This document shows positions 27,165-36,249 of a DNA stretch of 64,000 nucleotides, piece after piece. The position numbers were made by a program, and so were the translations under genes. This DNA comes from Cytobacillus citreus (GTDB lineage: Bacteria; Bacillota; Bacilli; Bacillales; Cytobacillaceae). The DNA is taken from assembly GCF_018343665.1 (NCBI RefSeq), contig NZ_JAGYPM010000003.1, positions 401,497-465,496 of the forward strand. Direction: 5' to 3'. Every line of letters starts with the position of its first letter. The first letter of the stretch is position 1. The notes beneath the pieces are model-generated. The model was not told the origin of the DNA. It saw only the letters and a list, made by a program, of their open reading frames with translations, and did no database searches.

Positions 27165-27303
27165 CTTGGTCCAGCTTCAGCGCCTAGGCCCGACGTACAG
27201 GACGTACTATTGTCAACAATGCAACAGGACAAAGAAAGCCCCTTTGAATAATCATCGCAGGAGCAATCTGACCTTTGATTTTTTCGAAGGCGCTTCCGCT
27301 TTT
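27165..27303. repeat. Dispersed repeat between efp and yqhT
   Basis: Begins GGTCCAGCTTCAGCGCCTAG and ends GAAGGCGCTTCCGCTTTTCTT, i.e. the AGC-TTCAGCGCC / GGCGCTTCC ends of the family. The CCGACGTACAGGACGTAC module inside also occurs at 62305 and, inverted, at 49595. Confidence 0.65.
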
Positions 27304-27308
27304 CTTAA

Positions 27309-28370
27309 TTAAAGAATAATCAGTTCCTTCGTTGAATGTGTCAGTGCTTCATTATGATCCTTTGTTATGACAGTATCGTCTTCAATCCGAACCCCGCCGA
27401 GTCCAGGTATGTAAATGCCTGGCTCACACGTTACAACCATTCCTGGTTCAAGAATGATATCAGATTTAAACGAGAGGGATGGTCCTTCATGAACTTCTAA
27501 ACCAATTCCATGACCAGTTGAATGTCCAAAATATTCACCATATCCCTTTTCGGCGATATAATCACGTGTTAGAGCATCAGCTTCTACTCCGCTAATACCT
27601 GGCTTGATGCCTTCCATTCCACGTAATTGTGCTTGAAGAACGATATTATATATTTCTTTCAGCTTGCTATCAGGTTCGCCAACTGCGATAGTTCTAGTAA
27701 TATCGGAAACATAACCTTGATAATAAGCACCGAAATCAAGAGTAATGAAATCGCCTTTTTCAATTACTTTGTCACTTGCAACCCCATGTGGAAGTGCACC
27801 ACGAAAGCCAGATGCAACGATAATGTCAAAAGATGATGAAGTTGCGCCTGCTTTTCTCATAAAGAACTCTAATTCATTGGAAACATCAAGCTCAGTTAAG
27901 CCTGGGCGAATGAAATCTAGAATATGTTTAAATGCAGCGTCTGCAATGTTCGCTGCATCCTTTAATATCTTAATCTCTGCATCAGTCTTTATCAAGCGTA
28001 ACTTTTCAAGTTCACCAGAAACAGGTACTAATTCTGCTTCCAGCACCTTCTCATATGCTTTATACGAGGAAAAAGTTAAATGATCCTGTTCAAATCCAAG
28101 CTTTTTTATGCCTAATTTTTTTGCCTGATCTGCCACTTCATCTGGAATTGAGCCCGTATGCTTCACGATTTCATATCCTACGCATTGTTCAGTAGCCTGT
28201 TCAATATAACGGAAATCTGTAATAAATTGTGCTTTTTCCCCACTTATCAGTACGACACCTGAAGAACCGGTAAAATTCGCCATATAACGGCGGTTATACG
28301 CACTTGAAATAAGAATTCCATCAATTCCTAGTTTTTCAAAACTAGAGCGAAGCTTCTGTAATTTTTCCAT
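27309..28370 (-). CDS. yqhT: Xaa-Pro aminopeptidase family YqhT (M24)
   Basis: 353 residues. A creatinase-like N-terminal domain is followed by the pita-bread peptidase. Metal ligands are visible in TLDFGAYYQGYVSDITRT, HSTGHGIGLEVHE, EPGIY and VRIEDD. It should cleave X-Pro N termini of peptides, using two divalent metals. It lies next to efp as in B. subtilis, but aroQ (yqhS), which follows yqhT there, is missing. Confidence 0.93.
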   Translation of the reverse strand: MEKLQKLRSSFEKLGIDGILISSAYNRRYMANFTGSSGVVLISGEKAQFITDFRYIEQATEQCVGYEIVKHTGSIPDEVADQAKKLGIKKLGFEQDHLTFSSYKAYEKVLEAELVPVSGELEKLRLIKTDAEIKILKDAANIADAAFKHILDFIRPGLTELDVSNELEFFMRKAGATSSSFDIIVASGFRGALPHGVASDKVIEKGDFITLDFGAYYQGYVSDITRTIAVGEPDSKLKEIYNIVLQAQLRGMEGIKPGISGVEADALTRDYIAEKGYGEYFGHSTGHGIGLEVHEGPSLSFKSDIILEPGMVVTCEPGIYIPGLGGVRIEDDTVITKDHNEALTHSTKELIIL

Positions 28371-28545
28371 TTTCTCTCTCCCCTTTATGTACTTTTTATC
28401 AGGCTGCCTTTAATATTACTTACCCGTGACATCCTTTTATTGAATAACAAGAATATTTTATCATAATTGAAATTAATTTAACTACCACGAACAATCGTGC
28501 TTAAATATTACATATTTAAAGTTTTACATTTTTGAATATAAAACA

Positions 28546-29052
28546 TTAAAATTTAGCCCCTTTCTTTTTTTTATAGTTCATTTCACCTTCTTCATATGAA
28601 ATCGAATATCCTACAAATACGCCATATAAAACATATAAACATACAGAAGTAATGATTGTATTTCTTCCTAGTTCATTGAAAGGACTTATCCCTGGGAAAA
28701 TTGGATTTAATACGATAAAGACTAACAAGAAAAGAATAATCCCATAGCAGATTCCAACCCACATACTTGGAAATCTGCGTAGTACTGCATAATAAAAAAG
28801 TGCGGCAACAATAGACACAACTCCGATCATTACAATCGATATGACGGTCCCTAGCCAGCCCTTTTTCCAGCTTCCAAGTGCCCATGGCTCTAATAACACA
28901 TTAGGACTGATTTCAGTTAAATTAATGACGTACGCAAAATAGCTTAGTCCACTCCAGAAAATTCCGCCAATTAAACCTGTTAGGATCACCGTATTCATAT
29001 AGGACATCGGTCTATCTCTGTGATTTTCTTCATGCTGTTTTTCTTCCGACAT
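28546..29052 (-). CDS. yqhR: Conserved membrane protein YqhR
   Basis: 168 residues, four membrane helices (VILTGLIGGIFWSGLSYFAY and three more), with a charged N terminus and a Lys-rich C terminus. It matches the YqhR family by size, topology and position. No function is known. Divergent from yqhQ; 271 bp between them. Confidence 0.85.
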   Translation of the reverse strand: MSEEKQHEENHRDRPMSYMNTVILTGLIGGIFWSGLSYFAYVINLTEISPNVLLEPWALGSWKKGWLGTVISIVMIGVVSIVAALFYYAVLRRFPSMWVGICYGIILFLLVFIVLNPIFPGISPFNELGRNTIITSVCLYVLYGVFVGYSISYEEGEMNYKKKKGAKF

Positions 29053-29323
29053 TAAAAACCACCTCCATTAGCTATTATGCCCCCAGTATTTATTCCCTTG
29101 CATACCAAAATTAAATAAGTGATTAAATTAAAAATACATGTGATTCCTAGAGGTTTTATTGAATTTTTAGTAGAATAAAGATAGGTATATACAGCTTTAG
29201 ATGGATTGATGCTTTGAAGATCAAAGTGTACCATGCCTAGAAAGTATTGTGCTTTATAAATCTACAGTATTAATGTCAGATTTAGCTGTGAATTCCGAGT
29301 TCGAATTAGGTTGGTGCAAACGC

Positions 29324-30268
29324 ATGTCAAAAGATCAAAAACCTGTTTATGGTGGCCAAGCTGTTGTAGAAGGTGTTATGTTTGGTGGGAAACATCATTA
29401 TGTGACCGCTATTCGCCGAAAGGATGACTCAATAGAATATTTCGAGCTTCCTCGAAAATCTAACCCTTCTTTAAAATTCCTAAAAAAAATTCCTTTTATA
29501 CGAGGAATTGTTGCCATTATTGAAGCAAGCGCAAATGGTTCTAAGCATTTAAACTTTTCAACAGAAAGATATGATTTGGATCCTAGTGAGGATCATAAAC
29601 TGAAAGAACAAGAAAGTTCTAAGTTAACATTGTGGCTTGGTGTAGCTGCAATTGGAGTGTTATCATTCCTTTTTGGTAAGTTTATTTTTACACTCGTTCC
29701 TGTCTTTTTAGCAGAATTGACTAAGCCAATTTTTCCTGGTCATCTTGCTCAAATATTAGTCGAAGGTTTTTTTAAGCTTCTCTTATTGCTTGCTTATATA
29801 TACTTTGTATCCCTGACACCGATTATTAAAAGAGTGTTCCGGTATCACGGTGCAGAGCATAAGGTAATAAACGCATTCGAAAATGGGAAAAATCTTACTG
29901 TTAAAAATGTGCAAGCTCAGTCTCGTCTACATTACCGATGTGGAAGCAGCTTCATTTTATTTACAGTTTTAGTCGGCGTTTTTGTATACTTGCTTGTACC
30001 GACTGAACCATTATATGTCCGAGTCCTTAATCGCATAGCCCTTATTCCTGTCGTTCTTGGCATCTCATTTGAAGTTTTGCAATTAACAAATAAAGTTAGA
30101 AATGTGCCTTTATTAAAATATTTAGGTCTTCCTGGTCTCTGGCTTCAGTTGCTAACAACTAAGGAACCTAATGATGATCAGGTTGAGGTTGCGATTCTTT
30201 CTTTTAAAGAATTATTAAAAAAAGAAGAGGAAACTGAAAACCTTCTCAAAACAAAAGAAATCGTTTAA
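29324..30268 (+). CDS. yqhQ: DUF1385 membrane protein YqhQ
   Basis: 314 residues from the ATG at 29324, giving MSKDQKPVYGGQAVVEGVMF, the family start; upstream in-frame codons are not conserved-looking. Three or four membrane helices. Motifs PVYGGQAVVEGVMFGG and YHGAEHKVINAFENG are diagnostic of DUF1385. Function unknown. It is followed by yqhP on the same strand. Confidence 0.92.
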   Translation: MSKDQKPVYGGQAVVEGVMFGGKHHYVTAIRRKDDSIEYFELPRKSNPSLKFLKKIPFIRGIVAIIEASANGSKHLNFSTERYDLDPSEDHKLKEQESSKLTLWLGVAAIGVLSFLFGKFIFTLVPVFLAELTKPIFPGHLAQILVEGFFKLLLLLAYIYFVSLTPIIKRVFRYHGAEHKVINAFENGKNLTVKNVQAQSRLHYRCGSSFILFTVLVGVFVYLLVPTEPLYVRVLNRIALIPVVLGISFEVLQLTNKVRNVPLLKYLGLPGLWLQLLTTKEPNDDQVEVAILSFKELLKKEEETENLLKTKEIV

Positions 30269-30333
30269 AAATATTTGCAATAAGTTTAAAAGATTGGAAA
30301 AATGCTCATCATGCTCATAGGGAGGTGGCTTTC

Positions 30334-30711
30334 TTGAAAAATCGGATTTCCTTATTCGTTATCTCTGGTATTATACTTCTGGCTGTTTTAGGAGTTTCAT
30401 CCAGTTTGATTTCAAATCCCGCCGGTTTTTTGCGGAGAATAGCTGTCATTTTATTAGTAGGTGCTATTGTGTACTTTATTTTTCAACGCTTCTATAAAGC
30501 TAGCCCTAAAAAACAAGAGCAACGAGCATTCAATCGTGCGGCAAGAAAATCGAAAAAACGATTTTTGCCTAATGATCCTGCAAAAAACAGTAATCGCAAA
30601 ACAACTACTGGTTCATTAACATCTATTAAGAGAACCAGAAAAAAGTCGTCTTCGCATTTAACTGTAATCGAAGGGAAAAAAGGAAAAAAGAAAGATCGGG
30701 CTTCTCTTTAA
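30334..30711 (+). CDS. yqhP: SA1362-type membrane protein YqhP
   Basis: 125 residues from a TTG at 30334 with GGGAGG eight nt upstream; a GTG at 30325 lies inside that site. Two membrane helices (LFVISGIILLAVLGVSS, IAVILLVGAIVYFIF) precede a very basic tail (KKQEQRAFNRAARKSKKRF, KKGKKKD). Function unknown; conserved behind yqhQ. Confidence 0.85.
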   Translation: MKNRISLFVISGIILLAVLGVSSSLISNPAGFLRRIAVILLVGAIVYFIFQRFYKASPKKQEQRAFNRAARKSKKRFLPNDPAKNSNRKTTTGSLTSIKRTRKKSSSHLTVIEGKKGKKKDRASL

Positions 30712-30731
30712 ACGCTCGATCGAATTAAGGA

Positions 30732-30762
30732 TTAGCAATCGGCGAATAGCCGATTGTTTTTA
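30732..30762. terminator. Bidirectional terminator between yqhP and yqhO
   Basis: AATCGGC-GAATA-GCCGATT followed by TTTTTATTTT on the plus strand. It lies just beyond the convergent yqhO stop. Confidence 0.85.
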
Positions 30763-30764
30763 TT

Positions 30765-31649
30765 TTAATAACTCCATTGACTGAAAAATTGCTTTGCGCA
30801 TTTCCTGCCTAAATCAACAAGTGCTTTCTTTTTCTCATGTGTTAATTGAAATTCTGTTAATAGCACACCTTCTGTTGGAATGAAAATAATATTACGCGCA
30901 TGTTTTCGAGAAATATAACGAGAATCATGGGCATCCTTCATTGTCTCAAACAAAGCTTCAAACATTTGAATAGCATTATTAACTTTGTTTTTTGGCCTTT
31001 CTATAGAATTGTGACTTAACTGTACACCCAAAACAGGACGAACCTTCTTTATGTTTTCTTTATCAAATAGCCACATCGGAAAATTACTTAATACCCCACC
31101 ATCAACAATAAGATTCGTGTTTTTTTTCACATTAAGCTTTACAGGTTCAAAGAAATAAGGAAGGCTGCAGCTCATACGGATTGCTTTAGCAATTGAAAAT
31201 GAGCCTGGCTCAATCCCATATTTAATAAGATCATCTGGCAACACGATAAGCTGGCCATTCGTTAGATCTGATGCAATTATACGCAAAGCTTGTGGAGGTA
31301 GATCTGAAAACTTCCATATTCCTTTTTCTCCGAGCTTGTTAGCAATCCAATTCTCAAGCTCATCCCCTTTATATAAGCCTAAACGCCAATAAAGGAGTAG
31401 CCATTTCGTGATTGCAAAAGGGACGAAAGTCTTGCGCGTATCCAAAAATTTCTTTAGATCCAGTTCATCAATTAATTGATAAATTTCTTTACTTGTATAC
31501 CTAGCTGCTATTAATGCAGCGATAATTGATCCAGCGCTAGTACCCGCTACCCTTGTGAAGCAAAAACCTCGTTTTTCAATCTCCTCATAAGCACCAATAA
31601 GTGCAAACCCTTTTATACCTCCTCCAGAAAAAACACCATCGATATTCAC
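30765..31649 (-). CDS. yqhO: Patatin-like phospholipase YqhO
   Basis: 294 residues from a GTG at 31647-31649 with AGGGG upstream. Oxyanion hole GGGIKG (9-14), nucleophile elbow GTSAGS with Ser38, and the catalytic Asp in VDGGVLSNF near 187 form the Ser-Asp dyad. Predicted lipid acyl hydrolase, cytoplasmic or membrane-associated. In B. subtilis mntR and lipM follow; here a 15.6-kb block intervenes. Confidence 0.92.
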   Translation of the reverse strand: MNIDGVFSGGGIKGFALIGAYEEIEKRGFCFTRVAGTSAGSIIAALIAARYTSKEIYQLIDELDLKKFLDTRKTFVPFAITKWLLLYWRLGLYKGDELENWIANKLGEKGIWKFSDLPPQALRIIASDLTNGQLIVLPDDLIKYGIEPGSFSIAKAIRMSCSLPYFFEPVKLNVKKNTNLIVDGGVLSNFPMWLFDKENIKKVRPVLGVQLSHNSIERPKNKVNNAIQMFEALFETMKDAHDSRYISRKHARNIIFIPTEGVLLTEFQLTHEKKKALVDLGRKCAKQFFSQWSY

Positions 31650-31813
31650 GGCAGACACCCCTGTTGCTTTTTAATACATCTTTAATCAAGAGAATCTGTA
31701 AATAGTACAGTGGACAATGAAATTTTTTATAACTGTAATAAAGGTAGATCTGTCCAAAAAAAAATTCATTCCTGAATTTTGTATTCAAATAATTGATAGA
31801 TTTTCAGAAACGC

Positions 31814-31862
31814 AAAAAAGGGGCGCCTCTTTGCCTATAAATCGACTTATGAGACGTCCCCT
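31814..31862 (-). terminator. Terminator after the serine hydrolase gene
   Basis: Minus-strand GGGGACGTCTC and GAGGCGCCCC arms (one bulge, one wobble), followed by TTTTTT. The 427-bp gap 31650-32076 holds only this and A+T-rich sequence. Confidence 0.75.
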
Positions 31863-32076
31863 ATTTGTAGCTTTAAATTAAAGTTTGATCAAAAATACCT
31901 CAAAAAACCCATATCTTACGTTAATTTAAAAGAATCCGTTTTGAAAAAAAGATTGATCAAAACTGGTTCTTTCTTTGTGAAACATTGTACAATTTTTATA
32001 AAAAAGTTTGATAATTTTCTGTTATCCGCTTTTAAACAAAAGTACCCGTTATTTTAGGTGTGATTCTTCACAATCT

Positions 32077-33531
32077 TCAATTTCTATTTAAACTTATTCG
32101 ATAATAGACTCTCAAAATTGTAAGTACAAATCCAATGATGAATACGATCGCCAAAAAGATCATCGCAGCGGGGAAAAGACCGAACGCATCCATCATCGTC
32201 GAACTGTTATCCTTTAGTGTAGGAACAATAAATAATAACCATCCGATTCCTATGACAGGTATCAATTGTGGGAGTAACCGAAGATAGAATCTCCAAGCTG
32301 GATGTTCTTTACGTTTATCCGCCCATTTCTTACTTCTCAATATTCCTCTGACTCCTAAAATCAAATAAGCTAATGTTATAATACCAAGTGATAAATCAAT
32401 GATTTTAGATGTTGGAGCTTTTAATTCTGGAGCGTGACCCTCGGTCAATTGTATGATTCCTGAACTAATCTCATACGCATGTTCGAAAGTAGGCGTGAAG
32501 CTATTGAGTAAAACGGCAACAGCATAACCACTACTTGGAACGATATCTTGTTGAGATTGGAAAGTAGAGATTGAACCACTATGAGAAATACGGGCTGGTT
32601 TAATATTTGGCGAGCTTAACGACCAGCCAAGTCCATATTTTTCACTGCCAGCTTGGGGAGAATAAGATTCTTTCAACAGCTCTCGGGATAATAATGGTTC
32701 CCCATTTTTATTTTTCCCCTCGTTCGTATGCATAGATAGCCATTTTCCCAAATCACTAGCTGTCGTAAAGATACTCCCTGAACCACTGAACATTTTTTCA
32801 AGCTCACTCCATGGTATTGCAGTACCATATAAAGTGACATATCCTCTAGGTATTCCTAATTCTTTTACAATATCCCCAGAGTTAACTGCTGAAATGGAGT
32901 CCGTCATTCCGAGCGGTTGGAATACCTTTTGTGTGAGATAGTCATTAAACTCCAATCCACTAATTTGTTCGACTAAATAAGCAAGAGTCCAGTAGTTCGC
33001 ATTACTATAAAAATATTTTTCTCCGGGATCAGATTGTAGTTTCCAATCTTTCAGTCGCACTACACCATCTTTTAACGTATTTGCAGGGGATACAATAGTA
33101 GGATCTGGCAGTCCTGATGTATGACTCAACAGCTGACGCACCGTCACCTGTTTCCACCTTGGATCATCAAGGGTTATTTCTGGAAGATAATTTACAACAG
33201 GTTCGTCCAGTATAATTTTACCTTGATCAACTAATTGTAAAACAGCAAATGCAGTAAACGGCTTAGTACCTGAAGCAATACCGATTTTAGACTTTGCTGT
33301 CAGTGGTTTTCCGTTAGAATCATGCCCATATCCTTTTTCATATAGTACTTTCCCATCCTTTACGACGACAATGGCTGCTCCAGGCAGTCCGTTTTTTTCG
33401 ATATAATTCTCAACATATTCATCAACATCTGCTGTATCGAACGACTCTTCAGCCTGAGTTAATAAAGGTTGGTTCCATAAGTTCAATAAAATCATTGATA
33501 TTAAAAGAACAATACCTAGTTTCTTACACAT
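32077..33531 (-). CDS. Beta-lactamase-fold serine hydrolase, secreted and membrane-anchored
   Basis: 484 residues. A signal peptide (LGIVLLISMILLNLW) leads a penicillin-binding/class C beta-lactamase domain: SGTK at 87-90, YSNANYW as the YxN box, and HSG in RISHSGS. The last 110 residues have three membrane helices. Related to PbpE- and EstB-type hydrolases, which act on D-Ala peptides or esters; the substrate is unknown. Last gene of the RR, ABC and HK cluster, 25 nt after the kinase gene, so it may be part of the response. Confidence 0.88.
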   Translation of the reverse strand: MCKKLGIVLLISMILLNLWNQPLLTQAEESFDTADVDEYVENYIEKNGLPGAAIVVVKDGKVLYEKGYGHDSNGKPLTAKSKIGIASGTKPFTAFAVLQLVDQGKIILDEPVVNYLPEITLDDPRWKQVTVRQLLSHTSGLPDPTIVSPANTLKDGVVRLKDWKLQSDPGEKYFYSNANYWTLAYLVEQISGLEFNDYLTQKVFQPLGMTDSISAVNSGDIVKELGIPRGYVTLYGTAIPWSELEKMFSGSGSIFTTASDLGKWLSMHTNEGKNKNGEPLLSRELLKESYSPQAGSEKYGLGWSLSSPNIKPARISHSGSISTFQSQQDIVPSSGYAVAVLLNSFTPTFEHAYEISSGIIQLTEGHAPELKAPTSKIIDLSLGIITLAYLILGVRGILRSKKWADKRKEHPAWRFYLRLLPQLIPVIGIGWLLFIVPTLKDNSSTMMDAFGLFPAAMIFLAIVFIIGFVLTILRVYYRISLNRN

Positions 33532-33556
33532 ATTCTATACCCCATTCTATAAATAT

Positions 33557-34456
33557 TTACTCCGCTGCTTTCCATTCACAAACGATGGATAATTGCTCAT
33601 CCTTTAGATGTCCCGTAATCTTCCCATTCATTTTTTCCATTAACCTTTTCACAATCGACAACCCTAGTCCGCTACTTTTACCTGAACGGGATTGATCGGA
33701 CATATAAAATCGGTCAAACATGTGATTAACATCTTTTTCAGTTAATGAATGTGCGTCGTTTTTCACGATAAGTCTTACCCTTAAATCTTTTTCCTCCAGA
33801 CTGATGATGATATTCCCATCTGAATGAGTAATCACATTGGACATTAAATTTTCAATCACTCTCGTTACCGCTGATTCATCTGAGAAAATAAATACATCGT
33901 GTTCTGGCATATGAATGGTCGTCTCCATGTTCTTCTCATTAAGACGGTCATAAAAAGTCATTAATACATCGATAGCGACATCCCTAAGATTGATGCGCTC
34001 AGATTTTAGATGATGATCCGTAGATTCAATGATGCTCAGCTCAAAGAATTCCTTTAACAATGTTTCCAGTCTTTTTGCCCGGTTGCTTGCAATCGATAAT
34101 AGTTCATTCTTTTCCTCGTCCGTCACATCATCCGCTTCTGCCATTTGGATATACCCTAGTATAGAAGTTAATGGTGTTCTCAAATCATGGGACATATTTG
34201 CGACAGCCTGTTTGTGTTCATCTTCAAAACGTACTCTCATTCTATTTTCTGTCACGTATAATTCAATTAGCTTATTAATTTCTAATCCCAGGTTTTCGAT
34301 ATCTTTATCAATAAGAGCCATATCAATTTTTTTGTTTGTTTTCCGATTATTATAAAATTGCAGCTGCTTGTTAATCTTTTTCACTTCTTTTTTTAGAGCG
34401 AATAAACGAGAGAGCAAAAATACTGTCACTAAAGATAGGATTAATACCACAAACAT
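33557..34456 (-). CDS. Sensor histidine kinase, intramembrane-sensing type
   Basis: 299 residues from the ATG at 34454-34456 with GGGTGAG seven nt upstream; a GTG at 34466 is the alternative. One N-terminal membrane helix and no sizeable external domain, then the H-box NMSHDLRTPLTSILGY (His90), the N-box RVIENLMSNVITHSDG, and the G-box SGKSSGLGLSIVKRL. Kinases with this minimal sensor often act with an ABC transporter that detects peptide antibiotics. Cognate regulator probably the gene at 36245. Confidence 0.92.
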   Translation of the reverse strand: MFVVLILSLVTVFLLSRLFALKKEVKKINKQLQFYNNRKTNKKIDMALIDKDIENLGLEINKLIELYVTENRMRVRFEDEHKQAVANMSHDLRTPLTSILGYIQMAEADDVTDEEKNELLSIASNRAKRLETLLKEFFELSIIESTDHHLKSERINLRDVAIDVLMTFYDRLNEKNMETTIHMPEHDVFIFSDESAVTRVIENLMSNVITHSDGNIIISLEEKDLRVRLIVKNDAHSLTEKDVNHMFDRFYMSDQSRSGKSSGLGLSIVKRLMEKMNGKITGHLKDEQLSIVCEWKAAE

Positions 34457-34483
34457 CAATGCTCTCACCCGCTAACCTGAAAA

Positions 34484-35251
34484 TTATTTAATTTCTTTTC
34501 GATTGACCATAAAAATTCCAAGGAAAATAATGATAATCAAAGATATGACCCCAATGAAAATGGATTTTATCATTTCTCCACTTGTCAATGTATATTTGAA
34601 GGCTTCACTAAACTGATAAAAGATTGTATTTTCATACATCATTTTGATGAATGGTACCGTAATCAGTTTTTCGATTGCAAACATCACAATGGAAAGCAAA
34701 AGGGGAAAAAGAATTGTCTTCCCACTATCTTCTGTAACAATCGCAATCAACAACACGATACCCGTAAAGCTTAAAAATTGTAGGGTAAATAAACCATATG
34801 CTCTTGCTAAATACATTAGATTTGTAGGGCTTAATGTATCCCCTTGTCCAAAGAAAATGATTAAGATAAAAGCTGTTATTAGTGGAATCAGTATCGTAAC
34901 AATGAAGGCTCCGAGCGAGAATACAAGATACTTTGCCATAAAAATATTCGCTCTTTTATTCCCACTCATCATTTGATTTTTGATTACACCGCTTTGTGAA
35001 AATTCAGTTGAGATATAAAAACCAGCCAACGTGCTCACGATAATATTAAAGAATAATGGTATTGTAAAAGTGGATAAAGCGTTTAAATCGCTTAACTGAG
35101 CTTTATCAAATTCAGTTCCTGATAATTGCCACCAGTCCAGAATAATTAACAGATGTAATAGTGCACTAAAACCTGTCAGGCTTGTGATTAATACCCAAAA
35201 TGTTTTATTACGTGATAATTTATATAGTTCTGCCCTGATTAGATTAGTCAT
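34484..35251 (-). CDS. ABC-2 type permease
   Basis: 255 residues, six predicted membrane helices (LITSLTGFSALLHLLIIL, FTIPLFFNIIVSTLAGFYI, and others), of the BcrB/SpaE-like class. Forms a transporter with the ATPase, whose stop codon it overlaps (ATGACTAA). Likely exports or flips a toxic peptide or lipid; substrate unknown. Confidence 0.9.
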   Translation of the reverse strand: MTNLIRAELYKLSRNKTFWVLITSLTGFSALLHLLIILDWWQLSGTEFDKAQLSDLNALSTFTIPLFFNIIVSTLAGFYISTEFSQSGVIKNQMMSGNKRANIFMAKYLVFSLGAFIVTILIPLITAFILIIFFGQGDTLSPTNLMYLARAYGLFTLQFLSFTGIVLLIAIVTEDSGKTILFPLLLSIVMFAIEKLITVPFIKMMYENTIFYQFSEAFKYTLTSGEMIKSIFIGVISLIIIIFLGIFMVNRKEIK

Positions 35252-36167
35252 GCTCTACACCTCCAACAAGCTTTGAAAAATAGCTTTCAAGACTGTCACC
35301 ATTTTGTGAGAGATGTTCGATCACAAGACCATTATTTGTGAGTGTTTGTGAAACTTTACGCACATCATCAATATGACTATAAAGCTTGATCACTCCATCT
35401 TGCATAACTTCGAAATCGGTTGTGAAGAGGATCTGTTCTAGTACGATTGCTCCTCTAGTGGGATCATCTACTTTGATACGTAAATGCTGCCTGCATTTTT
35501 CATCCAGCTCTTTTGAGGTGAGTTCTTCTAACAGCTTCCCTTTATGGATAATACCGAACTTCGTGGCGAGTTGATGAAGTTCACTTAATATATGGCTTGA
35601 AATTAAGACAGTAAGACCTTTTTCACGATTTAATTTTTTGATTAATTCCCTCAACTCAACGATTCCCATTGGATCCAATCCATTCGTCGGCTCATCTAGA
35701 ATAATGAATTCTGGATCACTCAATAAAGCAATCGCCAGTCCCAGCCTTTGTTTCATGCCTAGTGAGAAGTTTTTCGCTTTTTTCTTTCCTGTATCCTTCA
35801 GACCTACAAGTTCCAGTGTTTTATCGACACATTCCTTTCCTGGAATACCCTTTTGCAAGCGATGAACTTCCAGATTTTCACGAGCCGTCATATTGAGAAA
35901 AAGCGCAGGATTTTCGATTATGGCTCCCATTCTTTTCTGCACGCCTGTTAACTCATTACGGTTATCATTTCCAAATAGTTCGATTGATCCGCTTGTCGGG
36001 AAGGTAAGACCGATTATTAACCGTAACATCGTTGATTTACCTGCGCCATTTTGACCAATGAACCCATAGATATCACCTTGTTTGATGGTGACATTAATAT
36101 TTTCTAATGCGAACTCATGTTTATATTTTTTTGAAAGCTTATTGGTTTTTAAAATGTATTCACTCAC
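35244..36167 (-). CDS. ABC transporter ATP-binding protein
   Basis: 307 residues, BcrA-like. Walker A GQNGAGKST (38-46), signature SLGMKQRLGLAIALL, Walker B EFIILDEPTNGLDP, H-loop ISSHILSEL. A C-terminal accessory region of about 90 residues follows. Partner of the overlapping permease. Preceded by a promoter with three TTAAGG repeats. Confidence 0.94.
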   Translation of the reverse strand: MSEYILKTNKLSKKYKHEFALENINVTIKQGDIYGFIGQNGAGKSTMLRLIIGLTFPTSGSIELFGNDNRNELTGVQKRMGAIIENPALFLNMTARENLEVHRLQKGIPGKECVDKTLELVGLKDTGKKKAKNFSLGMKQRLGLAIALLSDPEFIILDEPTNGLDPMGIVELRELIKKLNREKGLTVLISSHILSELHQLATKFGIIHKGKLLEELTSKELDEKCRQHLRIKVDDPTRGAIVLEQILFTTDFEVMQDGVIKLYSHIDDVRKVSQTLTNNGLVIEHLSQNGDSLESYFSKLVGGVEHD

Positions 36168-36208
36168 ATGAATAACCTCCTTCGCTCTTCATTTAGTTTA
36201 GGGGTTAT

Positions 36209-36249
36209 ATTGTAAGAAACCTTAAGGAGAACCTTAAGAAAACCTTAAG
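36209..36249 (-). promoter_or_regulatory. Promoter with three response-regulator-type direct repeats
   Basis: CTTAAGG occurs three times on the minus strand (plus coordinates 36243-36249, 36232-36238, 36220-36226), spaced 11 and 12 bp, one helical turn. They are followed by TACAAT (36209-36214). The first repeat overlaps the regulator's stop codon. This is the layout of OmpR-family activator sites, so the regulator upstream probably drives the ABC genes. Confidence 0.65.
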
